Origin: Ptiloglossa arizonensis | Lineage: Eukaryota > Arthropoda > Insecta > Hymenoptera > Colletidae | Assembly (NCBI RefSeq): GCF_051014685.1 | Contig: NW_027478761.1 | Coordinates: forward strand, 434,001 to 498,000 | Reading direction: 5' to 3' | Length of the DNA stretch: 64,000 nucleotides | Part shown: positions 40,101 to 56,039 of the stretch, one piece after another | Layout of the letters: each line of letters begins with the position of its first letter | Position numbering within the stretch: the stretch's first letter is position 1 | Position numbers and translations under genes: made by a program | Notes under the pieces: model-generated | Seen by the model: the letters and a program-made list of their open reading frames with translations, nothing else | What the model was told of the DNA's origin: nothing | Database searches by the model: none

Positions 40101-41922
40101 CGTTATTCGTTATACGTTATACGTTAAACGTTGTACATTATACGTTATACGTTATACGTTATACGTAATACGTTATACGTTATACGTTATACGTTGTACG
40201 TTATACGTTATACGTTATGCGTTATACGTTATACGTTATACGTTATACGTTATACGTTATACGTTATACGTTATACGTTATACGTTATAAGTTATACGTT
40301 ATACGTTATAGGTTGTACGTTATACGTTATACGTTATACGATATACGTTATACGTTATACGTTATACGTTATACGTTATACGTTATACGTTAATCGTTAT
40401 ACGTTATACGTTATGCGTTATAGGATATACGTTATACGTTATACGTTGTACGTTATACGTTATACGTTATGCGTTACACGTCATGCGATATACGTTATAC
40501 GTTATTCGTTAATCGTTATACGTTATACGTTAGACGCTATACGTTATACGTTATACGTTATACGTTATGCGTTATACGTTATACGTTATACGTTCTACGA
40601 TATACGTTATACGTTATACGTTATACGTTATACGTTATACGTTATACGTTATACGTTATACGTTCTACGATATACGTTATACGTTATACGTTATACCTTA
40701 GACGCTATACGTTATACGTAATATGTAATACGTCATACGTTTTACGTTAATCGTTATACGTTATACGTTATACGCTATACGTTATACGTTATACGTTATA
40801 CGTTAAACGCTATACGTTATACGTTATACGTTTTACGTTGTACGTTATACGTTATACGTTATACGTTGTACGTTATACGTTATACGTTATACGTTATACG
40901 TTATGCGTTACACGTCATGCGATATACGTTATACGTTATTCGTTAATCGTTATACGTTATACGTTAGACGCTATACGTTATACGTAATATGTAATACGTC
41001 ATACGTTTTACGTTAATCGTTATACGTTATACGTTATACGCTATACGTTATACGTTATACGTTATACGTTAGACGCTATACGTTATACGTTATACGTTTT
41101 ACGTTGTACGTTATACGTTATACGTTATACGTTGTACGTTATACGTTATACGTTATACGTTATACGTTGTACGTTATACGTTATACGTTATGCGTTATAC
41201 GTTATACGTTATACGTTATACGTTATACGTTATACGTTATACGTTATACGTTATACGTTATACGTTATACGTTATACGTTATAGGTTGTACGTTATACGT
41301 TATACGTTATACGATATACGTTATACGTTATACGTTATACGTTATACGTTATACGTTATACGTTATACGTTATACGTTAATCGTTATACGTTATACGTTA
41401 TGCGTTATAGGATATACGTTATACGTTATACGTTGTACGTTATACGTTATACGTTATGCGTTACACGTCATGCGATATACGTTATACGTTATTCGTTAAT
41501 CGTTATACGTTATACGTTAGACGCTATACGTTATACGTAATATGTAATACGTCATACGTTTTACGTTAATCGTTATACGTTATACGTTATACGCTATACG
41601 TTATACGTTATACGTTATACGTTAGACGCTATACGTTATACGTTATACGTTTTACGTTGTACGTTATACGTTATACGTTATACGTTGTACGTTATACGTT
41701 ATACGTTATACGTTATACGTTATGCGTTACACGTCATGCGATATACGTTATACGTTATTCGTTAATCGTTATACGTTATACGTTAGACGCTATACGTTAT
41801 ACGTAATATGTAATACGTCATACGTTTTACGTTAATCGTTATACGTTATACGTTATACGCTATACGTTATACGTTATACGTTATACGTTAGACGCTATAC
41901 GTTATACGTTATACGTTTTACG
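36981..41922 (+). repeat. Higher-order satellite block of 4942 bp, copy 1
   Basis: Shift of 4942 bp to the next copy: 36981 pairs with 41923 and 37975 with 42917. Small monomer gains and losses change the shift to 4935 near 38.65 kb and 4921 near 39.9 kb. The last part (about 41104-41922) is itself repeated 819 bp further on. It contains the unoccupied mariner site. Confidence 0.85.
38216..38217 (+). other. Unoccupied mariner target site
   Basis: The left flank of the mariner (25329-25571) matches 37975-38217. Its right flank from 26850 matches from 38218 onwards. The difference in shift (12646 versus 11368) is 1278, exactly the element plus one TA. Confidence 0.9.
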
Positions 41923-42741
41923 TTGTACGTTATACGTTATACGTTATACGTTGTACGTTATACGTTATACGTTATACGTTATACGTTGTACGTTATACGT
42001 TATACGTTATGCGTTATACGTTATACGTTATACGTTATACGTTATACGTTATACGTTATACGTTATACGTTATACGTTATACGTTATACGTTATACGTTA
42101 TAGGTTGTACGTTATACGTTATACGTTATACGATATACGTTATACGTTATACGTTATACGTTATACGTTATACGTTATACGTTATACGTTATACGTTAAT
42201 CGTTATACGTTATACGTTATGCGTTATAGGATATACGTTATACGTTATACGTTGTACGTTATACGTTATACGTTATGCGTTACACGTCATGCGATATACG
42301 TTATACGTTATTCGTTAATCGTTATACGTTATACGTTAGACGCTATACGTTATACGTAATATGTAATACGTCATACGTTTTACGTTAATCGTTATACGTT
42401 ATACGTTATACGCTATACGTTATACGTTATACGTTATACGTTATGCGTTATACGTTATACGTTATACGTTCTACGATATACGTTATACGTTATACGTTAT
42501 ACGTTATACGTTATACGTTATACGTTATTCGTTATACGTTATACGTTATACGTCATACGTTATACGTTATACGTTATACGTTCTACGTTGTACGTTATAC
42601 GTTAAACGTTGTACGTTATACGTTATACGTCATACGTTATACGTTATACGTTATATGTTATACGTTCTACGTTATACGTTAAACGTTATGCGATATACGT
42701 TATACGTTATACGTTATACGTTATACGTTATAGGTTATACG
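41104..42741 (+). repeat. 819-bp tandem duplication in the satellite (two copies)
   Basis: The variant order of 41104-41540 recurs at 41923-42359, a shift of 819 bp (117 monomers). Both copies have the TTATAGG-TTGTACG string, the TTATGCG-TTATAGG string and the TAATATG module at matching places. Confidence 0.85.
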
Positions 42742-45700
42742 TTATACCTTAGACGCTATACGTTATACGTAATATGTAATACGTCATACGTTTTACGTTA
42801 ATCGTTATACGTTATACGTTATACGCTATACGTTATACGTTATACGTTATACGTTAGACGCTATACGTTATACGTTATACGTTTTACGTTGTACGTTATA
42901 CGTTATACGTTATACGTTGTACGTTATACGTTATACGTTATACGTTATACGTTATACGCTATACGTTATACGTTATACGTTATACGTTATACGTTATTCG
43001 TTATACGTTATACGTTATTCGTTATACGTTATACGTTATACGTTATACGTTACGCGTTATAGGATATACGTTATACGTTATACGTTATACGTTATACGTT
43101 ATACGTTATACGTTATACGTTGTACGTTATACGTTATACGTTATACGTTATACGTTATACCTTATACGTTATACGTTATACGTTATACGTTATACGTTAT
43201 ACGTTATACGTTATACGTTAAACGTTGTACGTTATACGTTATACGTTTTACGTTATACGTTATACGTTATACGTTATACGTTATACGTTATACGTTATGC
43301 GTTATGCGTTATACGTCATGCGATATACGTTATACGTTATACGTTATACGTTATACGTTATACGTTATACGTTATACGTTATTCGTTATACGTTATACGT
43401 TATACGTCATACGTTATACGTCATACGTTATACGTTATACGTTATACGTTATACGTTATACGTTATACGTTATACGTTATACGTTATACGTTATATGTTA
43501 TACGTTATACGTTATACGTTATACGTTATAGGTTATACGTTATACGTTATACGTTATACGTTATACGTTATACGTTATACGTTAGACGTTGTACGTTATA
43601 CGATATACGTTATACGTTATACGCTATACGTTATACGTTATACGTTATACGTTATACGTTATACGTTATACGTTATACGTTATACGTTGTACGTTATACG
43701 TTGTACGTTATACGTTATACGTTATACGTTATACGTTATACGTTATACGTTATAAGTTATACGTTGTACGTTATACGTTATACGTTATACGTTATACGTT
43801 AGACGTTGTACGTTATACGTTATACGTTATACGTTATAGGTTGTACGTTATACGTTATACGTTATACGTTATACGTTATGCGTTATACGTTATACGTTAT
43901 ACGTTATACGATATACGTTATACGTTATACGTTATACGTTATACGTTATACGTTATACGTTATACGTTGTACGTTGTACGTTATACGTTATACGTTATAC
44001 GTTATACGTTATACGTTATACGTTATACGTTATACGTTATACGTTGTACGTTGTACGTTGTACGTTATACGTTATACGTTATACGTTATACGTTATACGT
44101 AATATGTAATACGTCATACGTTATACGTTATACGTTATACGTTATACGTTATACGTTATACGTTATACGTTATACGGTATACGTTATACGTTATACATTA
44201 TACATTATACGTTATACGTTATACTTCATACGTTATACGTTATACGTTGTACGTTATACGTTGTACGTTATACGTTATACGTTATACGTTATACGTTATA
44301 CGTTATACGTTATAAGTTATACGTTGTACGTTATACGTTATACGTTATACGTTATACGTTAGACGTTGTACGTTATACGTTATACGTTATACGTTATACG
44401 TTATAGGTTGTACGTTATACGTTATACGTTATACGTTATACGTTATGCGTTATACGTTATACGTTATACGTTATACGATATACGTTATACGTTATACGTT
44501 ATACGTTATACGGCATACGTTATACGTTATACGTTATACGTTATACGTTATACGTTATACGATATACGTTATACGGTATACGTTATACGTTATACATTAT
44601 ACATTATACGTTATACGTTATACTTCATACGTTATACGTTATACGTTATACGTTATACGTTATACGTTATACGTTATACGTTATACGTTATACGTTATAC
44701 GTTATACGTTATACGTTATACGTTATACGTTAGACGCTATACGTTATGCGTTACACGTTATACGTTATACGTTATACGTTATACGTTATACGTTGTACGT
44801 TATACGTTCTACGTTATACGTTATACGTTAAACGTTGTACGTTATACGTTATGCGTTATACGTTATACGTTATACGTTATACGATATACGTTATACGTTA
44901 TACGTTATACGTTATACGTTATACGTTATACGTTATACGTTATGCGTTATAGGATATACGTTATACGTTATACGTTGTACGTTATACGTTATGCGTTATA
45001 CGTCATGCGATATACGTAATACGTTATTCGTTATACGTTATACGTTAAACGTTGTACATTATACGTTATACGTTATACGTTATACGTAATACGTTATACG
45101 TTATACGTTATACGTTGTACGTTATACGTTATACGTTATGCGTTATACGTTATACGTTATACGTTATACGTTATACGTTATACGTTATACGTTATACGTT
45201 ATACGTTATAAGTTATACGTTATACGTTATAGGTTGTACGTTATACGTTATACGTTATACGATATACGTTATACGTTATACGTTATACGTTATACGTTAT
45301 ACGTTATACGTTAATCGTTATACGTTATACGTTATGCGTTATAGGATATACGTTATACGTTATACGTTGTACGTTATACGTTATACGTTATGCGTTACAC
45401 GTCATGCGATATACGTTATACGTTAATCGTTAATCGTTATACGTTATACGTTAGACGCTATACGTTATACGTTATACGTTATACGTTATGCGTTATACGT
45501 TATACGTTATACGTTCTACGATATACGTTATACGTTATACGTTATACGTTATACGTTATACGTTATACGTTATACGTTATACGTTCTACGATATACGTTA
45601 TACGTTATACGTTATACCTTAGACGCTATACGTTATACGTAATATGTAATACGTCATACGTTTTACGTTAATCGTTATACGTTATACGTTATACGCTATA

Positions 45701-46024
45701 CGTTATACGTTATACGTTATACGTTAAACGCTATACGTTATACGTTATACGTTTTACGTTGTACGTTATACGTTATACGTTATACGTTGTACGTTATACG
45801 TTATACGTTATACGTTATACGTTATGCGTTACACGTCATGCGATATACGTTATACGTTATTCGTTAATCGTTATACGTTATACGTTAGACGCTATACGTT
45901 ATACGTAATATGTAATACGTCATACGTTTTACGTTAATCGTTATACGTTATACGTTATACGCTATACGTTATACGTTATACGTTATACGTTAGACGCTAT
46001 ACGTTATACGTTATACGTTTTACG
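41923..46024 (+). repeat. Higher-order satellite block, copy 2 of the 4.94-kb unit
   Basis: Second copy of the block starting at 36981, with the unoccupied mariner site at 43158-43159. The next partial copy starts 4102 bp later because it lacks one 819-bp repeat and a few monomers. Confidence 0.8.
43158..43159 (+). other. Second unoccupied mariner target site
   Basis: Same flanks as 38216-38217 at a shift of 4942 bp. A single TA is followed by CCTTATACG. Confidence 0.9.
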
Positions 46025-48600
46025 TTGTACGTTATACGTTATACGTTATACGTTGTACGTTATACGTTATACGTTATACGTTATACGTTGTACGTTATAC
46101 GTTATACGTTATGCGTTATACGTTATACGTTATACGTTATACGTTATACGTTATACGTTATACGTTATACGTTATACGTTATACGTTATACGTTATACGT
46201 TATAGGTTGTACGTTATACGTTATACGTTATACGATATACGTTATACGTTATACGTTATACGTTATACGTTATACGTTATACGTTATACGTTATACGTTA
46301 ATCGTTATACGTTATACGTTATGCGTTATAGGATATACGTTATACGTTATACGTTGTACGTTATACGTTATACGTTATGCGTTACACGTCATGCGATATA
46401 CGTTATACGTTATTCGTTAATCGTTATACGTTATACGTTAGACGCTATACGTTATACGTAATATGTAATACGTCATACGTTTTACGTTAATCGTTATACG
46501 TTATACGTTATACGCTATACGTTATACGTTATACGTTATACGTTATGCGTTATACGTTATACGTTATACGTTCTACGATATACGTTATACGTTATACGTT
46601 ATACGTTATACGTTATACGTTATACGTTATTCGTTATACGTTATACGTTATACGTCATACGTTATACGTTATACGTTATACGTTCTACGTTGTACGTTAT
46701 ACGTTAAACGTTGTACGTTATACGTTATACGTTATACGTTATACGTTATACGTTATATGTTATACGTTCTACGTTATACGTTAAACGTTATGCGATATAC
46801 GTTATACGTTATACGTTATACGTTATACGTTATAGGTTATACGTTATACCTTAGACGCTATACGTTATACGTAATATGTAATACGTCATACGTTTTACGT
46901 TAATCGTTATACGTTATACGTTATACGCTATACGTTATACGTTATACGTTATACGTTAGACGCTATACGTTATACGTTATACGTTATTCGTTATACGTTA
47001 TACGTTATACGTCATACGTTATACGTCATACGTTATACGTTATACGTTATACGTTATACGTTATACGTTATACGTTATACGTTATACGTTATACGTTATA
47101 TGTTATACGTTATACGTTATACGTTATACGTTATAGGTTATACGTTATACGTTATACGTTATACGTTATACGTTATACGTTAGACGTTGTACGTTATACG
47201 ATATACGTTATACGTTATACGCTATACGTTATACGTTATACGTTATACGTTATACGTTATACGTTATACGTTATACGTTATACGTTGTACGTTATACGTT
47301 GTACGTTATACGTTATACGTTATACGTTATACGTTATACGTTATACGTTATAAGTTATACGTTGTACGTTATACGTTATACGTTATACGTTATACGTTAG
47401 ACGTTGTACGTTATACGTTATACGTTATACGTTATAGGTTGTACGTTATACGTTATACGTTATACGTTATACGTTATGCGTTATACGTTATACGTTATAC
47501 GTTATACGATATACGTTATACGTTATACGTTATACGTTATACGTTATACGTTATACGTTATACGTTGTACGTTGTACGTTATACGTTATACGTTATACGT
47601 TATACGTTATACGTTATACGTTATACGTTATACGTTATACGTTGTACGTTGTACGTTGTACGTTATACGTTATACGTTATACGTTATACGTTATACGTAA
47701 TATGTAATACGTCATACGTTATACGTTATACGTTATACGTTATACGTTATACGTTATACGTTATACGTTATACGGTATACGTTATACGTTATACATTATA
47801 CATTATACGTTATACGTTATACTTCATACGTTATACGTTATACGTTGTACGTTATACGTTGTACGTTATACGTTATACGTTATACGTTATACGTTATACG
47901 TTATACGTTATAAGTTATACGTTGTACGTTATACGTTATACGTTATACGTTATACGTTAGACGTTGTACGTTATACGTTATACGTTATACGTTATACGTT
48001 ATAGTTTGTACGTTATACGTTATACGTTATACGTTATACGTTATGCGTTATACGTTATACGTTATACGTTATACGATATACGTTATACGTTATACGTTAT
48101 ACGTTATACGTCATACGTTATACGTTATACGTTATACGTTATACGTTATACGTTATACGATATACGTTATACGGTATACGTTATACGTTATACATTATAC
48201 ATTATACGTTATACGTTATACTTCATACGTTATACGTTATACGTTATACGTTATACGTTATACGTTATACGTTATACGTTATACGTTATACGTTATACGT
48301 TATACGTTATACGTTATACGTTATACGTTAGACGCTATACGTTATGCGTTACACGTTATACGTTATACGTCATACGTTATACGTTATACGTTGTACGTTA
48401 TACGTTCTACGTTATACGTTATACGTTAAACGTTGTACGTTATACGTTATACGTCATACGTTATACGTTATACGTTATATGTTATACGTTCTACGTTATA
48501 CGTTATACGTTATGCGTTATACGTTATACGTTATACGTTATACGTTATACGTTATACGTTATACGTTATACGTTAATCGTTATACGTTATACGTCATACG
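46025..48600 (+). repeat. Higher-order satellite block, partial copy 3 of the 4.94-kb unit
   Basis: 46025 pairs with 41923 (shift 4102), but from about 46.98 kb the shift drops to about 3598, so roughly 504 bp (72 monomers) are missing compared with copy 2. The missing part includes the region with the mariner target site. Confidence 0.8.
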
Positions 48601-48789
48601 CTATACGTTATACGTTATACGTTATACGTTATATGTTATACGTTATACGTAATACGTTATAGGTTATACGTTATACGTTATACGTTATACGTTATACGTT
48701 ATACGTTATATGTTATACGCTCTATGTTATACGTTATACGTTATACGTTATACGTTATACGTTATACGTTATACGTTATACGTTATACG

Positions 48790-51700
48790 TTATACGTTAT
48801 GCGTTATAGGATATACGTTATACGTTATACGTTGTACGTTATACGTTGTACGTTATACGTTATACGTTATACGTTATACGTTATACGTTATACGTTATAC
48901 GTTATACGTTATACGTTATACGGTATACGTTATACGTTATACATTATACATTATACGTTATACGTTATACTTCATACGTTATACGTTATACGTTGTACGT
49001 TATACGTTGTACGTTATACGTTATACGTTATACGTTATACGTTATACGTTATACGTTATAAGTTATACGTTGTACGTTATACGTTATACGTTATACGTTA
49101 TACGTTAGACGTTGTACGTTATACGTTATACGTTATACGTTATACGTTATACGTTATAGGTTGTACGTTATACGTTATACGTTATACGTTATACGTTATG
49201 CGTTATACGTTATACGTTATACGTTATACGATATACGTTATACGTTATACGTTATACGTTATACGTTATACGTTGTACGTTATACGTTGTACGTTGTACG
49301 TTATACGTTATACGTTATACGTTATACGTTATATGTTATACGTTATACGTTATACGTTATACGTTGTACGTTGTACGTTGTACGTTATACGTTATACGTT
49401 ATACGTTATACGTTATACGTTAGACGTTGTACGTTATACGTTATACGTTATACGTTATACGTTATACGTTATAAGTTATACGTTGTACGTTATACGTTAT
49501 ACGTTATACGTTATACGTTAGACGTTGTACGTTATACGTTATACGTTATACGTTATACGTTATAGGTTGTACGTTATACGTTATACGTTATACGTTATAC
49601 GTTATGCGTTATACGTTATACGTTATACGTTATACGATATACGTTATACGTTATACGTTATACGTTATACGTTATACGTTATACGTTATACGTTGTACGT
49701 TGTACGTTATACGTTATACGTTATACGTTATACGATATACGTTATACGTTATACGTTATACGTTATACGTTATACGTTATACGTTATACGTTGTACGTTG
49801 TACGTTATACGTTATACGTTATACGTTATGCGTTATACGTTATACGTTATACGTTGTACGTTGTACGTTATACGTTATACGTTATACGTTATACGTTATA
49901 CGTTATACGTTATACGTTATACGTTATACGTTGTACGTTGTACGTTGTACGTTATACGTTATACGTTATACGTTATACGTTATACGTAATATGTAATACG
50001 TCATACGTTATACGTTATACGTTATACGTTATACGTTATACGTTATACGTTATACGTTATACGGTATACGTTATACGTTATACATTATACATTATACGTT
50101 ATACGTTATACTTCATACGTTATACGTTATACGTTGTACGTTATACGTTGTACGTTATACGTTATACGTTATACGTTATACGTTATACGTAATATGTAAT
50201 ACGTCATACGTTATACGTTATACGTTATACGTTATACGTTATACGTTATACGTTATACGTTATACGGTATACGTTATACGTTATACATTATACATTATAC
50301 GTTATACGTTATACTTCATACGTTATACGTTATACGTTATACGTTATACGTTATACGTTATACGTTATACGTTATACGTTATACGTTATACGTTATACGT
50401 TATACGTTATACGTTAGACGCTATACGTTATATGTTACACGTTATACGTTATACGTTATACGTTATACGTTATACGTTGTACGTTATACGTTCTACGTTA
50501 TACCGTATACGTTAAACGTTGTACGTTATACGTTATACGTCATACGTTATACGTTATACGTTATATGTTATACGTTCTACGTTATACGTTATACGTTATG
50601 CGTTATACGTTATACGTTATACGTTATACGTTATACGTTATACGTTATACGTTATACGTTATACGCTATACGTTATACGTAATACGTAATACGTCATACG
50701 TTTTACGTTAATCGTTATACGTTATACGTTATACGCTATACGTTATACGTTATACGTTATACGTTATATGTTATACGTTATACGTAATACGTTATAGGTT
50801 ATACGTTATACGTTATACGTTATACGTTATACGTTATACGTTATATGTCATACGCTCTATGTTATACGTTATACGTTATACGTTATACGTTATACGTTAT
50901 ACGTTATACGTTATACGTTATACGTTATACGTTATACGTTATACGTTATGCGTTATAGGATATACGTTATACGTTATACGTTGTACGTTATACGTTGTAC
51001 GTTATACGTTATACGTTATACGTTATACGTTATACGTTATACGTTATACGTTAGACGCTATACGTTATACGTTACACGTTATACGTTATACATTATACGT
51101 TATACGTTGAACGTTATACGTTCTACGTTATACGTTATACGTTAAACGTTGTACGTTATACGTTATACGTCATACGTTATACGTTATACGTTATACGTTA
51201 TACGTTGTACGTTATACGTTGTACGTTATACGTTATACGTGATACGTTATACGTTATACGTTATACGTTATACGTTAGACGGTATACGTTATACGTTATA
51301 CGTTATACGTTATAGGTTATACGTTAGACGCTATACGTTATACGTTACACGTTATACGTTATACGTTATACGTTATACGTTATGCGTTATACGTTATACG
51401 TTATACGTTATACGTTATACGTTATACGTTATACGTTATACGTTATACGTAAATCGTTATAGGTTATACGTTATACGTTATACGTTATACGTTATATGTT
51501 ATACGCTCTACGTTATACGTTATACGTTATACGTTATACGTTATACGTTATACGTTATACGTTATACGTTATACGTTATACGTTATACGTTATACGTTAT
51601 ACGTTATACGCTATGCGTTATACGTTATACGTTATACGTGATACGTTATACTTTATACGTTATACGTTATACGTTATGCGTTATACGTAATACGTTATAG

Positions 51701-52541
51701 GTTATACGTTATACGTTATACGTTATACGTTACATGTTATACGCTCTACGTTATACGTTATACTTTATACGTTATACGTTATACGTTATACGTTATACTT
51801 TATACGTTATACGTTATACGTTATACGTTATGCGTTATAGGATATACGTTATACGTTATACGTTGTACGTTATACGTTGTACGTTATACGTTATTCGTTA
51901 TACGTTATACGTTATTCGTTATACGTTATACGCTATACGTTATACGTTATACGTTATGCGTTATACGTTGTACGTTATACGTTATACGTTATACGTTATA
52001 CGTTATACGTTATACGTTAGACGCTATACGTTATACGTAATATGTAATACGTCATACGTTTTACGTTAATCTTTATACGTTATACGTTATACGTTATACT
52101 CTATACGTTATACGTTATACGTTATACGTTAGACGCTATACGTTATACGTTGTACGTTATACGTTATACGTTATACGTTGTACGTTATGCGTTATACGTT
52201 ATACGTTATACGTTATACGTTATACGTTATACGTTATACGTTATACGTTATACGTTATACGTTATACGTTATACGTTATACGTTATACGTTATGCGTTAT
52301 ACGTTATACGTTATACGTTATACGTCATACGTTATACGTTATACGTTATACGTTATACGTTATACGTTATACGTTATACGTTATACGTTATACGTTATAC
52401 GTTATAGGTTGTACGTTATACGTTATACCTTATACGTTATACGTTATACGTTATGCGTTATACGTTATACGTTATACGTTATACGATATACGTTATACGT
52501 TATACGTTATACGTTATACGTTATACGTTGTACGTTATACG
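48790..52541 (+). repeat. 3.75-kb satellite block, copy 1 (repeated 11459 bp downstream)
   Basis: From the TTATGCG monomer at 48797 onwards every landmark recurs at +11459 bp, including the rare CGTATACG near 50.5 kb and TGATACG near 51.24 kb. I noticed no difference. The copy is cut by the window end, so the true length may be larger. Confidence 0.85.
51149..52430 (+). repeat. Satellite block also found at 54677-55950 (shift 3528/3521 bp)
   Basis: The TGATACG, GTATACG and TTATAGG landmarks around 51.24-51.32 kb recur at 54.77-54.85 kb. The shift changes by one monomer, from 3528 to 3521 bp, before 51.73 kb. Several monomers differ, so this pair is older than the 11459-bp pair. Confidence 0.8.
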
Positions 52542-55500
52542 TTATACGTTATACGTTGTACGTTATGCGTTATACGTTATACGTTATACGTTATACGTTA
52601 TACGTTATACGTTATACGTTATACGTTATACGTTATGCGTTATACGTTATACGTTATACGTTATACGTCATACGTTATACGTTATACGTTATACGTTATA
52701 CGTTATACGTTATACGTTATACGTTATACGTTATACGTTATACGTTATACGTTATACGTTATAGGTTGTACGTTATACGTTATACGTTATACGTTATACG
52801 TTATACGTTATGCGTTATACGTTATACGTTATACGTTATACGATATACGTTATACGTTATACGTTATACGTTATACGTTATACGTTATACGTTATACGTT
52901 ATGCGTTATAGGATATAGGTTATACGTTATACGTTGTACGTTATACGTTATGCGTTATACGTCATGCGATATACGTAATACGTTATTCGTTACACGTTAT
53001 ACGTTAAACGTTGTACGTTATACGTTATACGTTATACGTTATACGTAATACGTTATACGTTATACGTTATACGTTATACTTTATACGTTGTACGTTATAC
53101 GTTATACGTTATACGTTATACGTTATACGTTATACGTTATACGTTATACGTTATAAGTTATACGTTGTACGTTATACGTTATACGTTATACATTATACGT
53201 TAGACGTTGTACGTTATACGTTATACGTTATACGTTATGCGTTATAGGATATACGTTATACGTTCTACGTTGTACGATATACGTTATACGTTATACGTTA
53301 TACGTTATACGTTATACGTTATACGTTATACGTTATACGTTATACGTTATACGTTATACGTTATACGTTATACGTGATACGTTATACGTTGTACGTTGTA
53401 CGTAATACGTTATACGTTGTACGTTGTACGTTATACGTTATACGTTATACGTTATACGTCATACGTTTTACGTTAATCGTTATACGTTATACGTTATACG
53501 CTATACGTTATACGTTATACGTTATACGTTATATGTTATACGTTATACGTAATACGTTATAGTTTATACGTTATACGTTATACGTTATACGTTATACGTT
53601 ATACGTTATATGTCATACGCTCTATGTTATACGTTATACGTTATACGTTATACGTTATACGTTATACGTTATACGTTATACGTTATACGTTATACGTTAT
53701 ACGTTATACGTTATGCGTTATAGGATATACGTTATACCTTATACGTTGTACGTTATACGTTGTACGTTATACGTTATACGTTATACGTTATACGTTATAC
53801 GTTATACGTTATACGTTATACGTAAATCGTTATAGGTTATACGTTATACGTTATACGTTATACGTTATATGTTATACGCTCTACGTTATACGTTATACGT
53901 TATACGTTATACGTTATACGTTATACGTTATACGTTAGACGCTATACGTTATACGTTACACGTTATACGTTATACATTATACGTTATACGTTGAACGTTA
54001 TACGTTCTACGTTATACGTTATACGTTAAACGTTGTACGTTATACGTTATACGTCATACGTTATACGTTATACGTTATACGTTATACGTTGTACGTTATA
54101 CGTTGTACGTTATACGTTATACGTTATACGTTATACGTTATACGTTATACGTTATACGTTATACGTTATACGTTATACGTTATACGTTATACGTTATACG
54201 TTAGACGCTATACGTTATATGTTACACGTTATACGTTATACGGTATACGTTATACGTTATACATTATACATTATACGTTATACGTTATACTTCATACGTT
54301 ATACGTTATACGTTATACGTTATACGTTATACGTTATACGTTATACGTTATACGTTATACGTTATACGTTATACGTTATACGTTATACGTTAGACGCTAT
54401 ACGTTATATGTTACACGTTATACGTTATACGTTATACGTTATACGTTATACGTTATACGTTATACGTTATACGTTATACGTTATGCGTTATAGGATATAC
54501 GTTATACGTTATACGTTGTACGTTATACGTTGTACGTTATACGTTATACGTTATACGTTATACGTTATACGTTATACGTTAGACGCTATACGTTATACAT
54601 TACACGTTATACGTTATACATTATACGTTATACGTTGAACGTTATACGTTCTACGTTATACGTTATACGTTAAACGTTGTACGTTATACGTTATACGTCA
54701 TACGTTATACGTTATACGTTATACGTTATACGTTGTACGTTATACGTTGTACGTTATACGTTATACGTGATACGTTATACGTTATACGTTATACGTTATA
54801 CGTTAGACGGTATACGTTATACGTTATACGTTATACGTTATAGGTTATACGTTAGACGCTATACGTTATACGTTACACGTTATACGTTATACGTTATACG
54901 TTATACGTTATGCGTTATACGTTATACGTTATACGTTATACGTTATACGTTATACGTTATACGTTATACGTTATACGTAAATCGTTATAGGTTATACGTT
55001 ATACGTTATACGTTATACGTTATATGTTATACGCTCTACGTTATACGTTATACGTTATACGTTATACGTTATACGTTATACGTTATACGTTATACGTTAT
55101 ACGTTATACGTTATACGTTATACGTTATACGTTATGCGTTATACGTTATACGTTATACGTTATACGTTATACTTTATACGTTATACGTTATACGTTATGC
55201 GTTATACGTAATACGTTATAGGTTATACGTTATACGTTATACGTTATACGTTACATGTTATACGCTCTACGTTATACGTTATACTTTATACGTTATACGT
55301 TATACGTTATACGTTATACGTTATACGTTATACGTTATACGTTATACGTTATGCGTTATAGGATATACGTTATACGTTTTACGTTGTACGTTATACGTTG
55401 TACGTTATACGTTATTCGTTATACGTTATACGTTATTCGTTATACGTTATACGCTATACGTTATACGTTATACGTTATGCGTTATACGTTGTACGTTATA

Positions 55501-56039
55501 CGTTATACGTTATACGTTATACGTTATACGTTATACGTTAGACGCTATACGTTATACGTAATATGTAATACGTCATACGTTTTACGTTAATCTTTATACG
55601 TTATACGTTATACGTTATACTCTATACGTTATACGTTATACGTTATACGTTAGACGCTATACGTTATACGTTGTACGTTATACGTTATACGTTATACGTT
55701 GTACGTTATGCGTTATACGTTATACGTTATACGTTATACGTTATACGTTATACGTTATACGTTATACGTTATACGTTATACGTTATACGTTATACGTTAT
55801 ACGTTATACGTTATGCGTTATACGTTATACGTTATACGTTATACGTCATACGTTATACGTTATACGTTATACGTTATACGTTATACGTTATACGTTATAC
55901 GTTATACGTTATACGTTATACGTTATACGTTATAGGTTGTACGTTATACGTTATACGTTATACGTTATACGTTATACGTTATGCGTTATACGTTATACGT
56001 TATACGTTATACGATATACGTTATACGTTATACGTTATA

